DNA from: Nitrosospira sp. Nl5
GTDB taxonomy: Bacteria > Pseudomonadota > Gammaproteobacteria > Burkholderiales > Nitrosomonadaceae
Assembly: GCF_900102495.1 (NCBI RefSeq)
Contig: NZ_FMVQ01000006.1
Span: forward strand, 62,001 to 126,000
Direction: 5' to 3'
Length of the DNA stretch: 64,000 bases
Part shown: positions 31,656 through 40,784 of the stretch, in pieces
Layout of the letters: each line of letters opens with the position of its first letter
How positions within the stretch are numbered: the stretch's first letter is position 1
Notes under the pieces: generated by a model
What the model saw: only the letters and a program-made list of their open reading frames with translations
Told to the model about the DNA's origin: nothing
Databases searched by the model: none
Translations under genes and position numbers: made by a program

Positions 31656-32697
31656 CTCGGCCCAAACGCGGTCAACCTTTTCGAACCCCGTGCGCAATCT
31701 GTCGCGTACCAGGTGGATCAGCCATGCGATGATCGGCAGGGGCAGCAAGTCACCAGAGCCAGCCAGGGATCGATCGAGACCAGGATTACAATTGTCATGC
31801 CGATCATCAACACATCGGTAGCGAAGTCGAGCAGATGCAGCGAAATAAAAACATTGATGCGATCGGTTTCAGAGCCGTACGCGCCATAAGGTCGCCGGTG
31901 CGTTTGCCGCCAAAATATTCCTGCGAGAGTGTGAGGAGATGTTCGTAGGTGGCGGTACGCAAGTCCGCGCCTATACGTTCCGAGACCAGCGCCAGCATAT
32001 AGGTGCGTGCCCAACCGAGCACCCAGGCGAGCATCGCGGCACCGAGCAGACCGGTGAGATAAAACGTGACAAGTTCACTATTTATCGGCTTGCCGTTCTG
32101 GTGAGGAATCAGAACGTTATCCATCAGCGGCATCGTCAGATAAGGGGGCACCAGCGTTGCCGCGGTGCTACCCAGTGTCAGCAGAAAACCAGCAAGCAGA
32201 CGCCACTTATAAGGCTTGGCAAAACGCCACAAACGAAACAGTATCCACATCGAGGGGGGCGGCACATGGCTTTCCCGGCTGCACACCGCGCACTCTTCCT
32301 GGCCCGGCAACAGCGGTGAATCAAGTACCCTATGGCATTGAGGACACAGGACCTCCGCAGGCGGTGGGGGCGGCACCCCATTGATTTGGTAACTAAGTTG
32401 CTGCGTGAAATGCTCGATCAGACGAGCGGCTGTGGTGTCACCGCCAAGCGTGTAGCGCCAGCGGGCAAGCAGCGAATTCGTGTCAAGCAGCTCCAGGCTG
32501 CCGATACCGGCCTGATCGTAGCGCACCAGTGCCAGCCCGGGTCGATAAACCCAGTCTAGCCAAAGCGCCTCACTCCGCGTGCTTGCCATCAAGCGTTGAT
32601 CGGTCACAACTATCAACCCGGGCGTAAAATACAGTTGGGCATCGAGATCGGTTTCCATCCAGGCAAGCACCTTTTCTTTATCGGAAAGCCGGATTCA
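31656..32697 (-). pseudogene. Remnant of a cyanophycin-associated ABC transporter
   Basis: Reading leftward from an in-frame stop at 32695-32697, the frame encodes a DKEKVLAWMETDLDAQLYF segment and a zinc-ribbon-like stretch (CPQCHRVL, CAVC). Transmembrane helices follow (KWRLLAGFLLTLGSTAATLV), then EYFGGKRTGDLMAR. A one-base loss near 31878 shifts the frame; homology continues as GSETDRINVFISLHLLDFAT. A second loss near 31750 shifts it again, to LLPLPIIAWLIHLVRDRL, which stops at WAE where the cphA fragment begins. The ATPase domain is missing. The intact family sits beside cyanophycin synthetase genes. Confidence 0.75.
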
Positions 32698-33153
32698 ACT
32701 TGTGCAGACCAAACGGAAGGCAGGGGTGGCGATGCAATGCGGGACCAGGCGCTAGGGGAGGAAACCGAGGGAAGCTGGGGGCTTGACATCATCGAACCTG
32801 GATCTCGGCTATGCTGCTAAAAAATGACTGAATCGTTTCATCACGCACTGTTCACCAAAAGAATAACGTATATGCGCACCGGATGTTGACGCAGCACGTA
32901 TCTCTAAAGCAAACGATTCCTGGTTCTTGCAAGGAAATAAGGCCGTGCGACAAAACAGTTAACTTTACAGCTTGGCGGACTTAAAAGAATCGAAGCAAAA
33001 TGAGATGAAGCAGATATTGGGAATTTTGAAGGCCAATAGGTGTTGCTATTAACCGAAGAAGTAAAATGAACGGCTAGACATTTTTCTGCTGAGCTCCTCT
33101 AAGCCGGACAGGCTGGTAGGCAAGCCGAGAGTGGAAACCCTCGATTTAGGTTT
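32698..33153. other. Non-coding region right of the cyanophycin relic
   Basis: No convincing gene on either strand. It probably contains further decayed sequence; I recognise no family in it. A ttgaca hexamer lies near 32783, but no -10 element sits at a good distance. Confidence 0.4.
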
Positions 33154-34392
33154 TCAGAGAGATCGGGCAGAAGTTGTTCTCTGCCTCGCCCCACGTTCGG
33201 CTTTTTTGATACCTTCGAGAGCCGTCTTGATGATATGTCGCGGGGCGCCAATATTCATGCGCATGAAGCCGCTGCCGGCCTCGCCGAACAACGTGCCCGG
33301 GCTCATGCCTACGCCGGCCTCATGCACAAAGAAATGCCTGAGTTCCGCATCATTTATTCCCAATTCAGCCTTCAGCGCCCTGCAATCCAGCCACAGCAGA
33401 TAGGTGCCCTCCGGTTCGATAAGCCGGATTTCAGGAAGGTGGGCGGTCAAATACTCCGCGACATAGTCCCGGCTTTGCCGGAGATAAACCAGTAATGCCT
33501 CCAGCCATGCCTCACCTTCCCGGTATGCCGCCTCGAACGCGGCAATACTGAAAGGATTCGCTGCGCTGACGTGCATGGCCTCGAATGCCTGGACAAGTGC
33601 TCTGCGACACCCCGGATCAGGCACGACGAGAGTGGAAAGATTCAGACCGGGTATATTGAATGTCTTGCTGGGCGCAACGGCGGTTATGATATGCGGAGCA
33701 CTTTCTCCCAACGTTCCCGCCAGTGTCGACAGCGTATGATGTTTGTTTCCGGCATAAACCAGATCGGCATGGATTTCATCCGAGAATATGACCAGATCGT
33801 GTTTCCTGGCGATTCTCAGAACACATTCCAGCTCCTGCTTGCTCCATACCCTGCCGACGGGGTTATGCGGAGAACATAGCAATAGCAATCGGGCTTCTGC
33901 GGCGCATTGTTCCAGGTGATCGAAGTCAATACTATAGCGGTTATTTGCTAGACGCAGCGGGTTATGAGCCAGCTGTCTGCCGGTACTGGTGACAGCCGAA
34001 AAAAAGGGAAAATATACCGGCGGCTGCACGATGACAGAGTCCCCCGATTCGGCAAAAGCCATCACAGCGGCATGGAGCGATGGCACCACGCCGGGGCACA
34101 TTACGATCCATTCACGCTGCACTTCCCAATCATGGCGTCTCCTCAACCAGTCTATCAACGACTCGTACAAGCTGTCCGGGTAGACTGTATAACCATATAC
34201 GGGGTGGGCGGCACGTTCCGCAAGCGCCCGGGTCACGGCTTGGGGTGCGGCAAAATCCATATCCGCTACCCATAGCGGAATAACCTCCGCTGTACCGAAC
34301 ATGGTTTGCCGCCCGTCATATTTGAGGCTGGCGGTCCCGGCGCGATTAATGTCGCTGTTGAAGTCATGGTTCGAAAGGCATCCACTGTTCAA
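33154..34392 (-). CDS. ovoB: PLP-dependent C-S lyase, probable ovothiol lyase OvoB
   Basis: A 412-residue fold-type I PLP enzyme of the MalY/PatB C-S lyase group. Seen: IPLWVADMDFAAPQAV, the PLP-binding lysine in TAVAPSKTFNIPGLNLS, SPHNPVGRVWSKQEL and FSDEIHADLVY. It overlaps the end of ovoA by 4 bp (ATGA), so the two are translationally coupled. In known ovothiol producers such a lyase cleaves the OvoA sulphoxide to 5-thiohistidine. The OvoB assignment rests on this coupling; alone it would be called cystathionine beta-lyase/PatB. Confidence 0.85.
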   Translation of the reverse strand: MNSGCLSNHDFNSDINRAGTASLKYDGRQTMFGTAEVIPLWVADMDFAAPQAVTRALAERAAHPVYGYTVYPDSLYESLIDWLRRRHDWEVQREWIVMCPGVVPSLHAAVMAFAESGDSVIVQPPVYFPFFSAVTSTGRQLAHNPLRLANNRYSIDFDHLEQCAAEARLLLLCSPHNPVGRVWSKQELECVLRIARKHDLVIFSDEIHADLVYAGNKHHTLSTLAGTLGESAPHIITAVAPSKTFNIPGLNLSTLVVPDPGCRRALVQAFEAMHVSAANPFSIAAFEAAYREGEAWLEALLVYLRQSRDYVAEYLTAHLPEIRLIEPEGTYLLWLDCRALKAELGINDAELRHFFVHEAGVGMSPGTLFGEAGSGFMRMNIGAPRHIIKTALEGIKKAERGARQRTTSARSL

Positions 34393-36551
34393 GCAACTCT
34401 CTCCCAGATCGTCACCTCCGAGAGCGTGTGCTGGAATTTCCGCCGCGTTTCGCGGATGACAAAGGGTACCTCCTGCGGGCCGTGAATCAGCTTGAAATGA
34501 CTACCCAGGACCTCTTTCAAGCCATCCAGGGTACTGAAGCTTTCCCCATCGCGCTTGAATCCGCCAATCCATGCTTCCCGCTTGGTATGTTCCTCCAACC
34601 ATGTGTAAGGTGAGGCGAGCATCAATAGGCCGCCCGGGTTGAGGCGGGTATGAATGGTTGCCAGGAGCTTCGCTGGATCATAAAGGCGATCGATCAGGTT
34701 GGCCGCAAGAATCAGGTCATAGCCGCTGAATAGGGGTTTGAGGTTACAGGCATCACCTTGGTAAAACTTTACCTTGTGCCTGACGGTATCGAGGCCAAGA
34801 CCGGTCAGCGTACGCTCCTTGTAAAAAACCAGATCTCCCTCGTCCGTCAGCGTATAGCGCAACACTCCCTGCCCCGCAAGCTGGACACCCTGGCCGATGA
34901 AGCGGGCGGAGAAATCGACCCCGGTCACGTCGTCGAAATGGCGTGCAAGTTCGAAAGTAGCGCGCCCCGAGGCACAACCAAGGTCAAGCGCCTTATGCGC
35001 AGGTTTGTCCCGCATGGCGCTGATAGCCAGTTCAGCGAGCGCCTTCGGAAAATTGGGAATGCCAAAATACTCATCCCCGTAGTGGAACTCGGCATACTCC
35101 GAGAGCAGCTTGTCGGTTTCATAATGAGAGTCATGCTGGATGGCGGGCGCGTCGGCAACCACATAACGGAACCCGGCGTGCTGGAAAAAATGACGACGAA
35201 AAGCATAACGGGCACTTTTCAGCGACTCGTTGCCACTTGAAATCCAGGATCCGCCCTTCATGATGTTATGCCGGCCATCGAATGTCGGGGTAGTGAAATC
35301 GTCGTAATGCGGATGGATATCGAAGCCCTCAAACGGATAGATCGGCGTTTCCGTCCACTGCCAGACGTTGCCGACCACATCATAGAACTCTCCGTGAGAA
35401 AATTCATTGACGGGATGACTGGAGGCAGAGTGGTCGAGATGGATATTCGCTGCCGCTGGTTCGGTCTGAGGGACTTCGGACAACCCAGCTACATCGTAGA
35501 GGCGATACCACTCATCTTCCGTCGGTAACCGGAAGGGTTGGCCGGTGGCCGCCGCTTTCCAGTTACAGAAGGCTTTGGCTTCATGATAATTCACCTCTAC
35601 CGGCCAGTCCCAGGGCATGGGGATCTCTTCGGTCATCGAGCGCAGCCGCCACCCGGTCCCATGCCTGCGCCAGAAAGTAGGGTGTTCGGCACGAGTGTGA
35701 CGTTGCCAGGCACGGCCCTCCTCTTCCCAGCAGCTTTCCGTGCCATAGCCGTTTGCCTGGACGAAGGGGAGAAATTCTTGATTGCTCACCAAGTACTTAC
35801 CCGCCTGAAAAGCCGGAACATCGGCCACCCGGCGGCCATACTCATTGTCCCAGCCATAGGCAGGATCAATCTTGTTCTTGCCAAGATTCACTATTCCCGC
35901 TGGTACGCCGATTAACTGGTTTTGCGGCGCTTTACCCGATTTCCGGCAAGGAGCCCATGCGAGATGCGACCTGATGCGCTCAAGCGCGTGCTGCCGGATT
36001 AATACCGAAGAAGTTTCCAGATGAATACGCTCGTGCTCGATACCCATCAGGATGGTCCACCACGGGTTGTCCCAGCCTATCGGCAAGGTCAGCGGGGTCT
36101 CATTGATAAGCCGGTCGACGATACTACGTACCGCATTGCGGTAATTACGCACCTCTCCAACAGACGGCCAGTCATAATGCTCGGTATTCAAGTCGTCCCA
36201 GCTCATCTCGTCGACCCCGACCGCGAACATGGATTCCAGCCTGGGATTAATTCGTTCCGTGATCAATCCGGCAAGCAACAATTTGTTGATAAAGAAGGTT
36301 GACGTATGACCCAGATAGAAGATCAGGGGGTGGCGCAACGGTATCGATTTCTTGAAATAAGCCTCGTCGTCCCGCAACGTCTCGAAAAGCTGCTCATAGC
36401 GGTCGAGGGTGGTATGAAAATAAGCGCGTATCTCCTCACGCTTTGCGGCCACGTCATCACCGGATAGGGTGGGGCTTCTTTGGAACAGCAGTTTTGGCAT
36501 AGAACGCATAGAATTAATTTCCAGATTTTCGGAAGCTGATTGAATCGGCAT
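34389..36551 (-). CDS. ovoA: OvoA: 5-histidylcysteine sulfoxide synthase / 4-mercaptohistidine N1-methyltransferase
   Basis: A 720-residue three-domain protein. The N-terminal DinB-like domain (about 35-200) supplies the iron ligands H82 (LGHTSTFF), H173 and H177 (HX3HXE in EHERIHLE). The formylglycine-synthase-like domain (about 215-468) has DVVGNVWQWT and KGGSWISSG. The C-terminal SAM methyltransferase (about 490-720) has ALDLGCASGRATFELA. This architecture separates OvoA from EgtB, which lacks the methyltransferase. It joins cysteine sulphur to C5 of histidine and finally methylates the product to ovothiol A. The lyase gene overlaps its 3' end. Confidence 0.93.
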   Translation of the reverse strand: MPIQSASENLEINSMRSMPKLLFQRSPTLSGDDVAAKREEIRAYFHTTLDRYEQLFETLRDDEAYFKKSIPLRHPLIFYLGHTSTFFINKLLLAGLITERINPRLESMFAVGVDEMSWDDLNTEHYDWPSVGEVRNYRNAVRSIVDRLINETPLTLPIGWDNPWWTILMGIEHERIHLETSSVLIRQHALERIRSHLAWAPCRKSGKAPQNQLIGVPAGIVNLGKNKIDPAYGWDNEYGRRVADVPAFQAGKYLVSNQEFLPFVQANGYGTESCWEEEGRAWQRHTRAEHPTFWRRHGTGWRLRSMTEEIPMPWDWPVEVNYHEAKAFCNWKAAATGQPFRLPTEDEWYRLYDVAGLSEVPQTEPAAANIHLDHSASSHPVNEFSHGEFYDVVGNVWQWTETPIYPFEGFDIHPHYDDFTTPTFDGRHNIMKGGSWISSGNESLKSARYAFRRHFFQHAGFRYVVADAPAIQHDSHYETDKLLSEYAEFHYGDEYFGIPNFPKALAELAISAMRDKPAHKALDLGCASGRATFELARHFDDVTGVDFSARFIGQGVQLAGQGVLRYTLTDEGDLVFYKERTLTGLGLDTVRHKVKFYQGDACNLKPLFSGYDLILAANLIDRLYDPAKLLATIHTRLNPGGLLMLASPYTWLEEHTKREAWIGGFKRDGESFSTLDGLKEVLGSHFKLIHGPQEVPFVIRETRRKFQHTLSEVTIWERVA

Positions 36552-36990
36552 TATAACTTTTCATGCATGCAAATTCACATTCAATCCCAGATACGACTTA
36601 TATCGACAAAAAAAACAAACGAGAGTCTGACCGGAGGATATATTGTCTCGAATTGTTGGTGATCAAACCAACGGAGAATTATAGCTACCCCCAACAGTTC
36701 ACGTGATCCGGTTAGACCAGATCGAGACGGCTGAGCACGCGTTACCTGTCGGGTTCGATTGTGATAAAGGAAGCGAGTTCCTCGATTGTCAATTTCTGCG
36801 CTACTTTATCCCGCATGTAACGCCAAACCAACAACCTTCGTTCGTTCTCTCGACCGGGTTGCGTAACCCGTCCACGGCGGTGGAGGGCCACCGCAAGGAC
36901 ATCCTGGATGTTACACTCAACACCTGCCGGGAGCGTCTGGCGGCAGCCGATTTCCTTTACGTCAGACAGGCTGCCTATATGGAGAAGCGC
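36552..36990. other. Non-coding region between ovoA and the DUF3047 gene
   Basis: Divergent intergenic region of about 440 bp. The frame of the rightward gene is open through part of it but has no features, so I start that gene at its signal peptide. The region contains the double hairpin at 36855-36894 and should hold the ovoAB promoter, which I could not define. Confidence 0.4.
36855..36894. repeat. Two adjacent perfect hairpins
   Basis: CGGGTT-gcgt-AACCCG (36855-36870) is followed 6 bp later by GCGGTGG-aggg-CCACCGC (36877-36894). Neither is followed by a T-run. They could be operator palindromes or an mRNA leader structure of the DUF3047 gene. Confidence 0.55.
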
Positions 36991-37632
36991 ATGCTCAAGG
37001 TGCTATGTTGGATTGTGGCCTGCTTGCCGGTTCTGTCATGGGCGGCTGGCGAGCGTATTGACGTCGCACTTTTTTCGCGAGGCGACCTGAGCGGCTGGCA
37101 AGCCAAAGCGTTTACCGGCAAAACTCGCTATTCTTTGGAAAACACGGATGGACGGAGCGTCATGCGCGCCGACAGCAGCGGCGCTGCTTCAGGGCTCTAT
37201 CGCGAGGTAAGTATCGATCTCGGCAGGACGCCTGTCCTTAATTGGACATGGAAAGTCGGCAACGTACTGGCGGGCGCGGACGAACGTACCCGCGCCGGGG
37301 ATGATTATCCCGCGCGCATCTATGTGGTCTTTTCCGGGGGATTGCTGTTCTGGCGCACGCGCGCCATCAACTACGTGTGGTCGGGCAAACAACCTGCGGG
37401 CAGCAGTTGGCCCAATGCCTACACCGGTAACGCGGGCATGATCGCGGTAGAGTCGGGTTCCGGCCGTGTCGGCCAGTGGGTCAGTGAGCAACGCGACGTG
37501 CGCGCCGATTATCAGCGTCTGTTCGGCGAAGAACCGGGCCGCGTAGATGCCGTGGCGATCATGACCGACAGTGACAACACAGGCGCTACCGCAACGGCAT
37601 GGTATGGTGATATCTGGTTTACCGCGAAATGA
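36991..37632 (+). CDS. Secreted DUF3047 family protein
   Basis: 213 residues beginning with a signal peptide (MLKVLCWIVACLPVLSWAAG) and continuing as a DUF3047 domain: LSGWQAKAFTGKTRYSLE, LNWTWKVGNVLAG, DDYPARIYVVFSGG and the C-terminal AIMTDSDNTGATATAWYGDI. The longer frame starts at 36703; I prefer ATG 36991 because GGAG lies 6 nt upstream and the signal peptide then becomes N-terminal (ATG 36979 is also possible). The fold is probably a periplasmic beta-sandwich. Function unknown. Confidence 0.78.
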   Translation: MLKVLCWIVACLPVLSWAAGERIDVALFSRGDLSGWQAKAFTGKTRYSLENTDGRSVMRADSSGAASGLYREVSIDLGRTPVLNWTWKVGNVLAGADERTRAGDDYPARIYVVFSGGLLFWRTRAINYVWSGKQPAGSSWPNAYTGNAGMIAVESGSGRVGQWVSEQRDVRADYQRLFGEEPGRVDAVAIMTDSDNTGATATAWYGDIWFTAK

Positions 37633-37850
37633 TAGCCACAATGTCGCGGACGAGACCGGGGGGCCAGCCATCAGGCTGAAACTCGTCCTGATTATTTATT
37701 GGATACCGGAATCATCATCTGCTATAAATGTCTTATAAGTAGTGCTTCCGTTAGCGTTTTCTTTCTAGGTCGTGCTCGTCAAGCTTACAAATACACTCGA
37801 AGATCCATGTGTAAAACCCGCATTACATTTTCATAATTGAGGGGAAAAGC

Positions 37851-38417
37851 ATGAGACCGTATTTATTGTCAATCTGTTTACTATTGAGCGCTTGCTCTGG
37901 ACTGCCCGAAAGAGTCAGAGAAGTGCCCGTGACTGATGTTACCTATAGCCAGGCAAGCCGTAACCTGAGCACTTACAAGGAAACATCTGTGCGATGGGGC
38001 GGGGTCATCGTCGACGTGGAAAATGAAGAGAACCACACTCTGCTGCAGGTATTGTCTTACCCTCTCAATTCTTACGGGCGTCCGCAGCTGAATAAACAAA
38101 CCGACGGGCGCTTTGTCATTAAAAGTTCCGAGTTTCTTGATCCGGCTGTCTATGCAAAGGACAGGGAAGTGACGGTTGCGGGAACAATTAAAGGCGATAT
38201 CGAACGTACAATAGGGAAGAAAACGGTCCGGTTGCCGCTGGTATCTTCCGCAGCCATTCATTTATGGCCAGTCTACTATCGGAATGATCCCTACTTCGGC
38301 TATGGATATAGAGGGTTTGGTGGCTATGGTTATGGCTATCCCTATTTCGGATACGGCGGATATGGCAGTCCGTTTTGGGGAGGATATGGGCCATGGGGTT
38401 ATGGACCATACTGGTAG
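37851..38417 (+). CDS. Slp/YeaY family outer-membrane lipoprotein with Gly/Tyr-rich tail
   Basis: A 188-residue lipoprotein. Signal peptide and lipobox MRPYLLSICLLLSAC place the lipidated cysteine at residue 15. The Slp-type core follows (RWGGVIVDVENEENHTLLQV, YPLNSYGRPQ, GRFVIKSSEFLDP, REVTVAGTIKG). The last 45 residues are a Gly/Tyr/Phe/Trp-rich tail (GYGYRGFGGYGYGYPYFGYG). Slp proteins are starvation- or stress-induced outer-membrane lipoproteins of unclear function. GAGGGGAAAAGC precedes the ATG. Confidence 0.85.
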   Translation: MRPYLLSICLLLSACSGLPERVREVPVTDVTYSQASRNLSTYKETSVRWGGVIVDVENEENHTLLQVLSYPLNSYGRPQLNKQTDGRFVIKSSEFLDPAVYAKDREVTVAGTIKGDIERTIGKKTVRLPLVSSAAIHLWPVYYRNDPYFGYGYRGFGGYGYGYPYFGYGGYGSPFWGGYGPWGYGPYW

Positions 38418-38774
38418 GACAGGGTGGCGTGCGCCGCCGATTGAACCTGCATATGGGTTCGCAAGAGCGGGTTCAGGCTAAAGAACCAAGGCAAAAAATG
38501 ACTGGGCGAAGAAGATTTTGAGGGTTTGAGGGTTCCAGGCTAAAGGTCGGTAGCTGTTCTATCGGCCAAGAAGCTGTCGTCCAGCCACGTTTGCCACCTT
38601 CCCTTATTCCAGCAGGCCACCAGAAGCGCGCGGTTCTTGTATGCCTGGCGCTATCGCTATTATTTTCAAAAATTAAAGTCGCACCGGTAACAGCAGTGGC
38701 GCTTGGCCCGCCGGATGCTGGTTTATCGCTCATCTGTTCCATTCATGATCCGAGAGATACCGTTCCGGAGAGCC
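38418..38774. other. Non-coding region upstream of the conserved membrane protein
   Basis: About 357 bp between two rightward genes. The downstream frame is open from 38703 but has no features before its signal anchor at 38775. I see no repeat or clear promoter. Confidence 0.35.
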
Positions 38775-40022
38775 ATGCGTAAACTCCCACTTTTCATTAT
38801 TGCCTTGCTGTCCGCCATTCCTCTGACGCTGGCGGCGGCGCTGTTTCTGGCTATTGAAGACCGTCCCCGTGTCGATCGTCAGGTGATCCTGACTCCGGAA
38901 CATATAGGGCGTGCGAAGCAGATCGTCGATGAGCATCGTTTTTGGGTTCACCCGGGGATGCTTGCCGCTTTCCGCGTGACCCCCGCGGACGCTGATCTCG
39001 CCGCAAATTATCTGGCACACCGTTTTGCGAAAGGCAGCGCCCAGGTAGCGTTTGCCGATCAGAACGCAGTCGTCCGACTGAGCCTTCCCGTATTCGGCAC
39101 TTCGCCCAGCAGCTATTTGAATCTCGAAGCAACTCTCGTCGAGACAACCGGGCTCCCACAACTTCAATCGGTGCATATCGGAAAACTCGCCCTCCCTGAT
39201 GCCCTAACGGACATGCTTGTGCCTCAGCTTGTGCGGTGGCTACGGTCCAGTCCAGAATATCGAACCGGGTTCGATGCGCTCCGGCTGGTTAAAATGTCAC
39301 CAGACGAATTGAGCATCTACTACCGTTGGGAGGGAGGTCTCACTGAAGTACGGGCCGCAGTCATCGACGAGGAGGAACGGAAGCGATTACTTCGCTATCA
39401 ATCCCTCCTGGCCACGAATAGCAGACAATACGGCGCGTCAGTACGGCTTGCGGAAGTTCTACCGCCATTGGTGAGTTTCGCAATCGGAAACCCGGAAAAC
39501 GCGAATGCCCGGGCAGAAAACCGCGCCGCAATCTTAGTCACGACGTTTTACGTTCTCGGTATTTCTTTGGAACAGATCCTTCCAGAGGCAGCTGGCTGGC
39601 CTCGTCCGGTACACCGGACAGTTACGGTCGACGGACGCGATGACTTTGCGAAACACTTTATGGTATCGGCCGCTATCGCTGCCTACGCTGATACGGCATT
39701 GTCCGATGTCATCGGACTGTACAAGGAGATCGAGGACTCCCGCTCCGGAAGTGGTTTTTCGTTCAATGACATCGCCGCCGATCGCGCGGGTACAAGATTG
39801 GGTGAAAAGGCCGTGGCAAGCGAAGCCTCAGCGCAACAACTTCAATATAGGATTGCATCAGGGCTGCAGGACTCCGATTTGATGCCGCCCTGGTCTGACT
39901 TGCCCGAGTTCATGTCCGAGGCCGAGTTCAAGCGACGTTTTGGCGGAATTGGTACGCCAGCTTACCGAAAAATGATGCAGACGATTGAGCAACGTGTCGC
40001 GGCTTTGCGAGTGTTAAACTGA
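38775..40022 (+). CDS. Conserved hypothetical membrane-anchored protein
   Basis: 415 residues from ATG 38775, which follows GGAG by 4 nt and begins an N-terminal hydrophobic anchor (LPLFIIALLSAIPLTLAAAL). The rest is soluble and should face the periplasm. Notable stretches are ILTPEHIGRAKQIVDEHRFW, FAKHFMVSAAIAAYADTALS, GLYKEIEDSRSGSGFSFNDI and the C-terminal EFMSEAEFKRRFGGIG. I do not recognise a characterised family. HFMVSAA and the SGSGFSF segment look conserved-type, but no catalytic motif is clear. Confidence 0.72.
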   Translation: MRKLPLFIIALLSAIPLTLAAALFLAIEDRPRVDRQVILTPEHIGRAKQIVDEHRFWVHPGMLAAFRVTPADADLAANYLAHRFAKGSAQVAFADQNAVVRLSLPVFGTSPSSYLNLEATLVETTGLPQLQSVHIGKLALPDALTDMLVPQLVRWLRSSPEYRTGFDALRLVKMSPDELSIYYRWEGGLTEVRAAVIDEEERKRLLRYQSLLATNSRQYGASVRLAEVLPPLVSFAIGNPENANARAENRAAILVTTFYVLGISLEQILPEAAGWPRPVHRTVTVDGRDDFAKHFMVSAAIAAYADTALSDVIGLYKEIEDSRSGSGFSFNDIAADRAGTRLGEKAVASEASAQQLQYRIASGLQDSDLMPPWSDLPEFMSEAEFKRRFGGIGTPAYRKMMQTIEQRVAALRVLN

Positions 40023-40309
40023 AAATTCCCGTAAATAGGTCACGACGCAAAGTCTCTCGCGAGCTCTCGATCAATAAGGCAGGCGGCGAAGCTAGCAGCC
40101 CGGCGATTTGAAGAATTGGAGCAAAAATGTGATGGCGTGGCAGATCGGAGAACTGCTTTTCAGCCAATCGTGGCTTCCAATTGGCCTCAAACAGCGAAAT
40201 ATGGACCGTGCGTGCCCAATCCCTTTAAATCCGGCCGTAACCGTCAGCCATAGCGCAGCCTGAGGGACAGTGGGGTATGGACCGCAGCTAACGCTATGCG
40301 GGGCCCACT

Positions 40310-40696
40310 CTAGAGTCTATTGAGGAAGGTGGAAATGGTGGGCCAGGTCCATGCATCGATCTCGCGTTCACCTACTGGGTCGGGCAGTTTGGAAGGTAGT
40401 TTCTCTGTATCTCCATGAAGTAGCAGCACAGGCATCCTGCCCTCATAAGCACAGCGTATTTCCCATAACTGGCCGTCAGCCCTGACAACATTCTTCGTAA
40501 TAAGGGCGATGACGCCGTCGCAACCCGTAACTTTCTCCCGGCACTCTTCCTTCCAGGCGGGCTCCCACGACTGCTTGACAGGCATATCCACAAACGAGAA
40601 AGCGGTTTGCTCCTTATTCAACTGCTCGAGTAGTTGATCGCGCAGTTTGATATCCCGGAGTGCAAAACTGATAAAGACCTTGTTCGTTGAAGCCAA
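40310..40696 (-). CDS. Stand-alone TIR-like (ThsB/DUF1863-type) protein
   Basis: A 128-residue single-domain protein: KVFISFALRDIKLRDQLLEQ at the N-terminus, then SFVDMPVKQSWEPAWKEECR, CDGVIALITKNVV and WEIRCAYEGRMPVLLL. This order matches the TIR-like fold used by Thoeris ThsB and related DUF1863 proteins. The glutamate in WEIRCAYE sits where the catalytic glutamate of NAD-hydrolysing TIR domains is expected. There is no ThsA, SLOG or effector partner next to it, so a defence role is inference. AAGGGAGG precedes the ATG. Confidence 0.78.
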   Translation of the reverse strand: MASTNKVFISFALRDIKLRDQLLEQLNKEQTAFSFVDMPVKQSWEPAWKEECREKVTGCDGVIALITKNVVRADGQLWEIRCAYEGRMPVLLLHGDTEKLPSKLPDPVGEREIDAWTWPTISTFLNRL

Positions 40697-40784
40697 TTTT
40701 AATTACCTCCCTTTGAGTGGATTATTGTTAGCAGCGCCCCAATGCAATACAAAATCGCATCACCAATTAATCGCAAATCATGCC

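Noticed and set aside
31718-32014. 98-codon minus-strand ORF as an independent protein
   Set aside because: It is the middle of the broken ABC transporter after a single-base loss; homology runs into it from the upstream frame.
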